DNA of 64,000 nt from Lepidonotus clava. Lineage: Eukaryota; Annelida; Polychaeta; Phyllodocida; Polynoidae. Positions within the stretch are counted from its first letter, which is position 1, and each line of letters opens with the position of its first letter. A program made the position numbers and the translations under genes. Positions 58,610 through 64,000 of this stretch are shown here, one piece after another. The notes under the pieces are model-generated. The model did not search any database and was not told the origin of the DNA. It saw only the letters and a program-made list of their open reading frames with translations. The stretch covers positions 22,608,908 through 22,672,907 of the forward strand of contig OW387134.1 in assembly GCA_936440205.1 (NCBI GenBank), in the 5' to 3' direction.

Positions 58610-58639
58610 CCTGTGGTCACATTTGGTGATAATCGACCA
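58610..58639 (-). repeat. Right terminal inverted repeat
   Basis: It reads CCTGTGGTCACATTTGGTGA and ends ATCGACCA, the inverted copy of the left end with one mismatch. Host sequence resumes with TAagcc. Confidence 0.85.
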
Positions 58640-58641
58640 TA

Positions 58642-61600
58642 AGCCTTATTGCAGTCATAGCAATTCTCAAGACAGCTTTACGACATGATAGCTATCCCAG
58701 CACGCTCCTAGGAAGGATTTACGTTTTATTATCAATTTTACATTATTACTATCAAAGTCGTCATGGTTAATATACTCAGTTTATAATGTGTAGGCCAAGT
58801 ATTGGATAGAGTAGCGGCCTGCAGTGGATCCACAGTTTGCCCACGACTGGAATGCAATATACCTAAACGATATTCAAGAAGTGTTTAGAAACTGCCCCAA
58901 GTGTGATACACTTATATCGGGAATGTGAAGTAAATCCGCTGGGCCTGGCGGATGGCAGGTGCCGCGCCTGTCTCCCGCTAAAAGTGTCCTCCACGGTGCT
59001 TCGCCTCCTGAGGATAGCCGTCATAGAGAGCTCCTCAGAGCAGCTCCTGTCTGCCCCCTGCCGCAGCCTAAAGCCCCTCAGCGGCGCCCATATCCCCATA
59101 TGGCGGGTGAGCTTTGCCATGCCGATATGAAGTGATGGCCGCCAAGACAGTATGAGTGTTGTGCTGATGGTTAAAGCCTGTGGCTCAAACGGAAATAAGA
59201 GTGTAGGGAATCGGTGCGTCCCAAGCTCATATTTTGACAATGTTTTGCTTCTTCCTTCTTCTCATTTCCTTTTCATTTTAGGTCCGCGAGTCTGCTGCAT
59301 AATTATGCAGCTTGGTTTATGGCTGTAATGCCTACTACCAACTATTGCCTTGTACCGGCTATGTACGTGACCAACAGAGAACTGAGCACAGTGCCACATA
59401 ACGCATATTGCAGCTGCACCCATTACACAGTTCTTACAAAGTATCATGAATCTTGCAGCTTCCGTCGTTTTGAAGCGAAAACACAATTTGCAACATAGCA
59501 AAGCGGCACCACATGCATTGGGATCAAATCAGAAAGCATAACAAGGCTGAAAAAATTAAATAACAGTGTGATAGGCCCAACCCATGTATTGCATACCTTC
59601 AGCTTTAGTTTTTTCTCTTTTTTATTGAATTAAATTTCATACAACAACACTTCTGTAAAGGTTTTTTTACAAGCTTGATAATACCATTTGATTTCAAAGT
59701 CAGGATCTTCTAGATTGCCTTAGGGCATTTTTAAACTCTATGCGTCGATAGGGCTTCTCCCATAGATCAAAGAAGAGCAGTCTGTTATTTTCCTTAAGTG
59801 ATTAAAAACTACATAATCACTTGATTAAGGTTTAATTGTAGAAGACAACACTTGAGCTTATAAACATTGCAAAAAACAGCAATGAGAACAAATACCATGC
59901 TGTTCCTCTTATTCCCTACTGTCTTTTAAGCTTTACACCCGTTGCTCTCTTGATATATTTGATCTTCATGATTTTAAATATCTATTAGCAGTTTAGCTAT
60001 ATCAGAAGCATACAGCTGTGACTGTAGACCATGGTTTGGGCCTGCATCCCCTTATTTCATCATGGGGTGATGCATCAAGACAAAATGGTCTACTTTTTAT
60101 TTATGTTGTATTCAAGTTTCATAACAATGTAGGACAGTGATGTGACCATTGCAGTAGGAGAATTTTGCCTATTATCATCCCATACTTAGCCACATTTACA
60201 GACACAGCATCACAAGGATACATTGGTATGCAGTGTGCAGCCTTTCTTTCAGGACAAGCACTTTACATACCATACAATGTGGGTCTGTAGTTTACTGTCA
60301 TAACATTGCCCAGGAAATTACATTAGCTGCTGTATTTTGGAGAACAAACATACCACCTGAGTGAATGGCAATATAAGAATGAAACACTTTCTATAGATAA
60401 TCATACTATTGTCTTTAAACGGCCCGTTTGCGTGCTGCTGGATTGCATTATCTGCTCTCAGATGGGAGTACACGTTTAATGTCCCCTTCAAAGGGTTCAG
60501 ATTACTTTGGACTGCACTTCTCCTGTTTTAATATTTTGATCCCTAACACGATGCGTCCATAATGGTAATTGTGAATCCGAGCTGCAGGGTAGAATTGAAT
60601 AGCTCGGTTCGTGTTCGTGCATAATAATACTGCTTGTATGAATTTAATGTATTTTGCCTAGAATGTTTCAATACACAAAACAACAATAACTGAAGGCTTG
60701 TAATGTATTTGCCTTTTTGCGGCCTTCTACTGTTGTTGTTTTTTCTTGTAAAAGGTAATCGGCCATTGTATTACCAGGAAATTATTGGTTCCTCTTGAAA
60801 TGGAGGAAATAATCTAAAGCGTGTTCTTACCTACTCACATTTATCTTTATCCTAATTCATCCGTTCTTTCATCAAAGTTGAATATTTGACAATGGAATGT
60901 TTTCATAAACAGGTGAAGTTGATAAACCTCTTAAGTACTTAATGTGCTAAGGGAGAAGGGAATAAGAGACACATATTCCATTACCTCTAATCGATTCAAG
61001 GAAAGTGCGAATTTACGCTTTTCCATTTGACACTGTAGCAAGGCAAATGGGGATTCTCTTAGCAGCAAGGGAAGAGAGGATTCTTCGATCGAGTCTCGCT
61101 TAAGACTGTCGTCTCTCAGAGTGGTACGGATAAAGCGACTGGGGAACTAACACTGGTTCTTCAAACCCCACTCCATACCAACACTCCAATTTATGTAGGG
61201 CAGGCATAGAATAAGCTGGCAGATATGTGGACCACTCTGTCAGCGTGTTTACCGGGACAGACAAATGCTGTCCCATGTTATATTGCACCGGAGGTGTTAA
61301 GGTAAGGGCTTCGCTGACTCACAGCGACCTGCTCGTCACCCAGGTCTTAGATGTCCCTGCCCGGCTGGACTGGCCGCGTGAGCAGCTCGCCCTAACCCGC
61401 CAATACCTGGCTGCCCACCGCTTTTATGTCTGGACGGCCCCCGAGAGTGGCCTTACTCGGTCCCTTTAACCTTTGGGACTTGGCCAATGTGCTAGCCAGT
61501 GGGCGGGACGTCCACTGTGGTGTGACGAATTACCCACAGGGAACTCCAGACGAAAAGCCGTCTTTCCATATACTACTATGTCCACTTCACGTACACTCTG
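58642..61600. other. Host DNA, no gene supported
   Basis: The first 50 bp are the remainder of the interrupted host repeat. A GC-rich patch at 58905-59130 is open on both strands but ties to no protein and has no clear splice context. A second GC-rich patch lies at about 61290-61470. The rest is AT-rich and featureless. Confidence 0.55.
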
Positions 61601-61720
61601 CTCAGAATCTATGTATTGTGATTGCTCAGATTCTATGTATTGTGATTGCTCAGATTCTATGTATTGTGATTGCTCAGATTCTATGTATTGTGATTGCTCA
61701 GATTCTATGTATTGTGATGG
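61601..61720 (+). repeat. 24-bp minisatellite, five copies
   Basis: The unit ctcagattctatgtattgtg plus attg starts at 61601, 61625, 61649, 61673 and 61697. Because 24 is a multiple of three it stays open in several frames. I regard this as non-coding. Confidence 0.95.
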
Positions 61721-64000
61721 AAGTATAGATGTCGACGCGGTGCTAATAGACAGATCTGTCGAGTATCTGGGGTTTGACAGACCAATGTCAGTTTACGGGT
61801 GGTTTTCAAAGATAAACGTCAATCAATGGTCATATAATTATACCCCGTCAATATCCTTCTTGATTATCGCGGGCTAAGCCGACAGTGTATTACCCTTGGA
61901 ACCGTCGTGGGGACTGTGAGCCCAAGATAAGAATAAGTCTGACAGCGCTGTGGTGATATGGTGTTGACGATAATATACAATAATAGCGCAGCCATTCCCC
62001 ATAAAGCTCTTTCCCAGAATCTCACATACTTTAATCCAAATTTCAGATAAACTTTATAACTGGAGTCTGCAAAACATATCCGCGTATATATAGGAACATA
62101 ATTGACTAGACTTGCCAATTAAAAATCTCCCTTCGCTAGCGCTTGTGACTTTATCTAATGATAGCCTTCGCCCAGAATGAATGTTATTACACTGTAGATG
62201 AACACGTTTTACCGGATCATACGGTATACTTCTTGGCACCTTTATCCTAACTCGGTTGCTCTTTGAGCGATGTTTAATCTCCATGTTAATGTTCATAGGA
62301 GTAAATCTTTACTGAAGGTTGTGCTAACGAATACATAGTCAGCATTGAAAAATGCGTACCTTATTCCGAAAACACATACACTTCTACCTATCTAATTTGT
62401 CATTTCCGAGAAAGACCTGTTTACCTTGCTGATGCTAACGGCTGCAATACATTGCCAGTGGGGCCCGCGGCCAATGGAGTTAATGAAAACTGGCTTACGC
62501 TGCTTCCAGATATTGGTAATCTAGAGACTCGGAAGTGGAGGGAAAGGTGGGTAAAGCCAACGGTCAGATTAAACGTACTCGCCTCCCGACTGCAAGTGCA
62601 CTTCGAGGGTTATTTGTAGGTATCTATTTGGGCAACAAAGACCTTCAATTGGAGAATTGTCGTCTGGTGCCGAGGTCAATAGCGCCATTGCATTCTGGGA
62701 GGGGTAGAAGCAAACGCTGGTGCCCGGCGGCCCTTCACCATTTGTCCCGTGGGCTGCCAGCGACCAGCAGCTAGTTTCCGCCGGCTAAAAGCTGGGGTAA
62801 TGGTGTGTCACTGGGGAGCCCTCCCCTCCTGGCGGTTAGAGGCCCTAACCGCACGTGACCACGGCTCCGGCAGGTGGCGCCCACTCTCACAGGGGGCGGT
62901 TATCTAGACACGCCCAAAGAGACATGTCCGATTAACAGGGGAAGGCTCGGCCATAGGCCAACACCAAGCCCCTACAGACACGGCCCACCTTAAGCTTGTT
63001 TTGCCTTTGGAATCTAAGTGTATGTTGAATACAAACTGATTTGTTCGTCGTCTTGCAGCTCAGTTACTCCATGTACCGCACGCATGCAGACAATCTAAAC
63101 ATACAAGTTCTCTAAAAGGATTGACTCTAGTTATTTTTGTTAAATGCCGCCGTTGTAAAATAATGAATGTTTATAGGGGACTAGCCTGATAAGAAATGTA
63201 GTGGGGGAATAGGCTTTATCGTAATTTATACTTTTGTTTTCTTTCGGGCACTAGTTGTCTACCGCCCATGATAGCTTTGTTATTTACTGCATTCCACCTG
63301 AACAGAAGTGTCAGTTTAAACTGAAACAAGATCAGCTCAACATAAGAACACTGCATTAGAAAACAATTTCCGCCACAGCCATTTAAAACTGAGTATTCTG
63401 ATCCCAATGCCCCTGAAAGTGACTAAGATAACATTTTAATCGATTAACAGATACTGTTTCTTTTAGGATGTGAGTAACTTGGCTTGATGGTTATAGGTCA
63501 GTGTGCGTCTACGATGTCCATGCTCTCACTTTCGGACAGAAACAGAAATCATAGATAAGCAAAAGAGGCAATAATGGCTTCGCGGAATCACACGCCGCGA
63601 TATTCATTCCTGTAAGGCATTCATTAGAATATTTGGTTCCACCATACAGCGTCTGAAAACAGAGTTCAGTGAATATGTTGTTACAGAATGGTGTTTACCT
63701 CGCCCACAGGCATCCCAGCATGCCAAACTTTAATCATCTATAGGCCTAGTAATCAACTAACGGAAGGAAAAAATAGGAGACTCCCCTCGGCGGCAACGAG
63801 GTGGGTTGTTAATCTCAAATACTTAGATTTAGGACAAACCTCGAAGGACCGTGGCGTGATTATGTTTTATACATTACTGCTGAAGATTAATATGATTTTT
63901 AAGTTCACGTTCTTATGAGATTTAATCTACGACTTATCACTTCTACTAATACCAGGCAGAAAATGTAAAAATGTTAAAAAACCTGATAATGACATCTGAT
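61721..64000. other. Host DNA, no gene supported
   Basis: It contains a GC-rich island at about 62640-62960 without a coding signature. Otherwise I see nothing. Confidence 0.55.

Larger units (their letters stand above)
43369..58639 (-). mobile_element. Large TA-flanked DNA transposon, about 15.27 kb, apparently intact
   Basis: The terminal inverted repeats at 43369-43398 and 58610-58639 match at 29 of 30 positions, and TA lies immediately outside each (43367-43368, 58640-58641). Inside are two minus-strand spliced genes (a transposase-like gene at 48401-52223 and an RGG/acidic-repeat gene at 53250-55704), several tandem blocks, and the word TGTACGGC and close variants about sixty times. The word is not apparent in the flanking host DNA. 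Both reading frames are open across all exons and the ends nearly match, which argues for recent insertion. I cannot assign it to a named superfamily. TA targeting and short inverted ends suit a cut-and-paste element. Confidence 0.85.

Noticed and set aside
43260-58690. Direct similarity between sequences left and right of the large element (gcagt.atag and gacagcttta.gaca), at first suggesting long terminal repeats.
   Set aside because: It is explained by insertion into a 99-bp host tandem repeat. The element itself has inverted, not direct, ends and no retroelement genes.
58863-59240. A 125-codon minus-strand frame in a GC-rich patch.
   Set aside because: No motif, splice site or homologue could be named. 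The plus strand is also open there.
61601-61877. A 134-codon frame with a repeated DSMYCDCS unit resembling a secreted repeat protein.
   Set aside because: It is produced by the 24-bp minisatellite, which is open in more than one frame. No signal peptide or splice context is seen.

Overview
The window is metazoan nuclear DNA: AT-rich, intron-rich, with split genes and many short non-autonomous DNA transposons. The two host genes I can name, FANCC and RNF11, point to an animal, most likely a marine invertebrate. I cannot fix the phylum from the sequence.

Host gene layout. The left end holds a divergent gene pair. FANCC (Fanconi anaemia core-complex subunit, minus strand, exons at 467-568, 737-919, 1155-1321 and a 7-nt coding exon at 2584-2590) runs off the left edge. 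RNF11 (plus strand, exons 3241-3351, 7927-8078, 14649-14820) is complete, and its 3' UTR probably ends near the AATAAA at 15710. About 650 bp separate the two start codons, and this stretch holds an E2F-type site. A lone terminal exon of a single-pass membrane protein lies at 30759-30992 on the minus strand. The rest of 15.7-43.2 kb and 58.6-64 kb has no gene I can support.

The main object is a large DNA transposon at 43369-58639 (about 15.27 kb). It has 30-bp terminal inverted repeats with one mismatch and a TA target duplication. It sits inside one unit of a 99-bp host tandem repeat, and the undisturbed neighbouring unit supports the empty site. It carries two spliced, apparently intact minus-strand genes. 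One encodes an 872-aa protein with a DDE/RNase H-like transposase core, a Cys cluster, a coiled coil and a C-terminal SH3/Tudor-like segment. The other encodes a 583-aa RGG-rich and acidic-repeat protein. The non-coding part is built from tandem blocks (about 395, 247, 228, 92 and 291 bp) carrying roughly sixty copies of the short word TGTACGGC and its close variants.

A 171-bp hAT-like MITE has landed in the second gene of this transposon. Its own end supplies the splice donor, so the insertion has become a frame-preserving intron. A sister copy lies at 31028-31200. Other small elements are TTAA-flanked foldbacks (20144-20856, 39805-40194, 40191-40399), a 182-bp inverted repeat (42729-42910), a foldback at 6172-6459, two GGCGGATCC-ended MITEs (1875-2062, 9525-9688), hairpins and simple repeats. 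I saw no rRNA, tRNA, CRISPR array or retroviral element.
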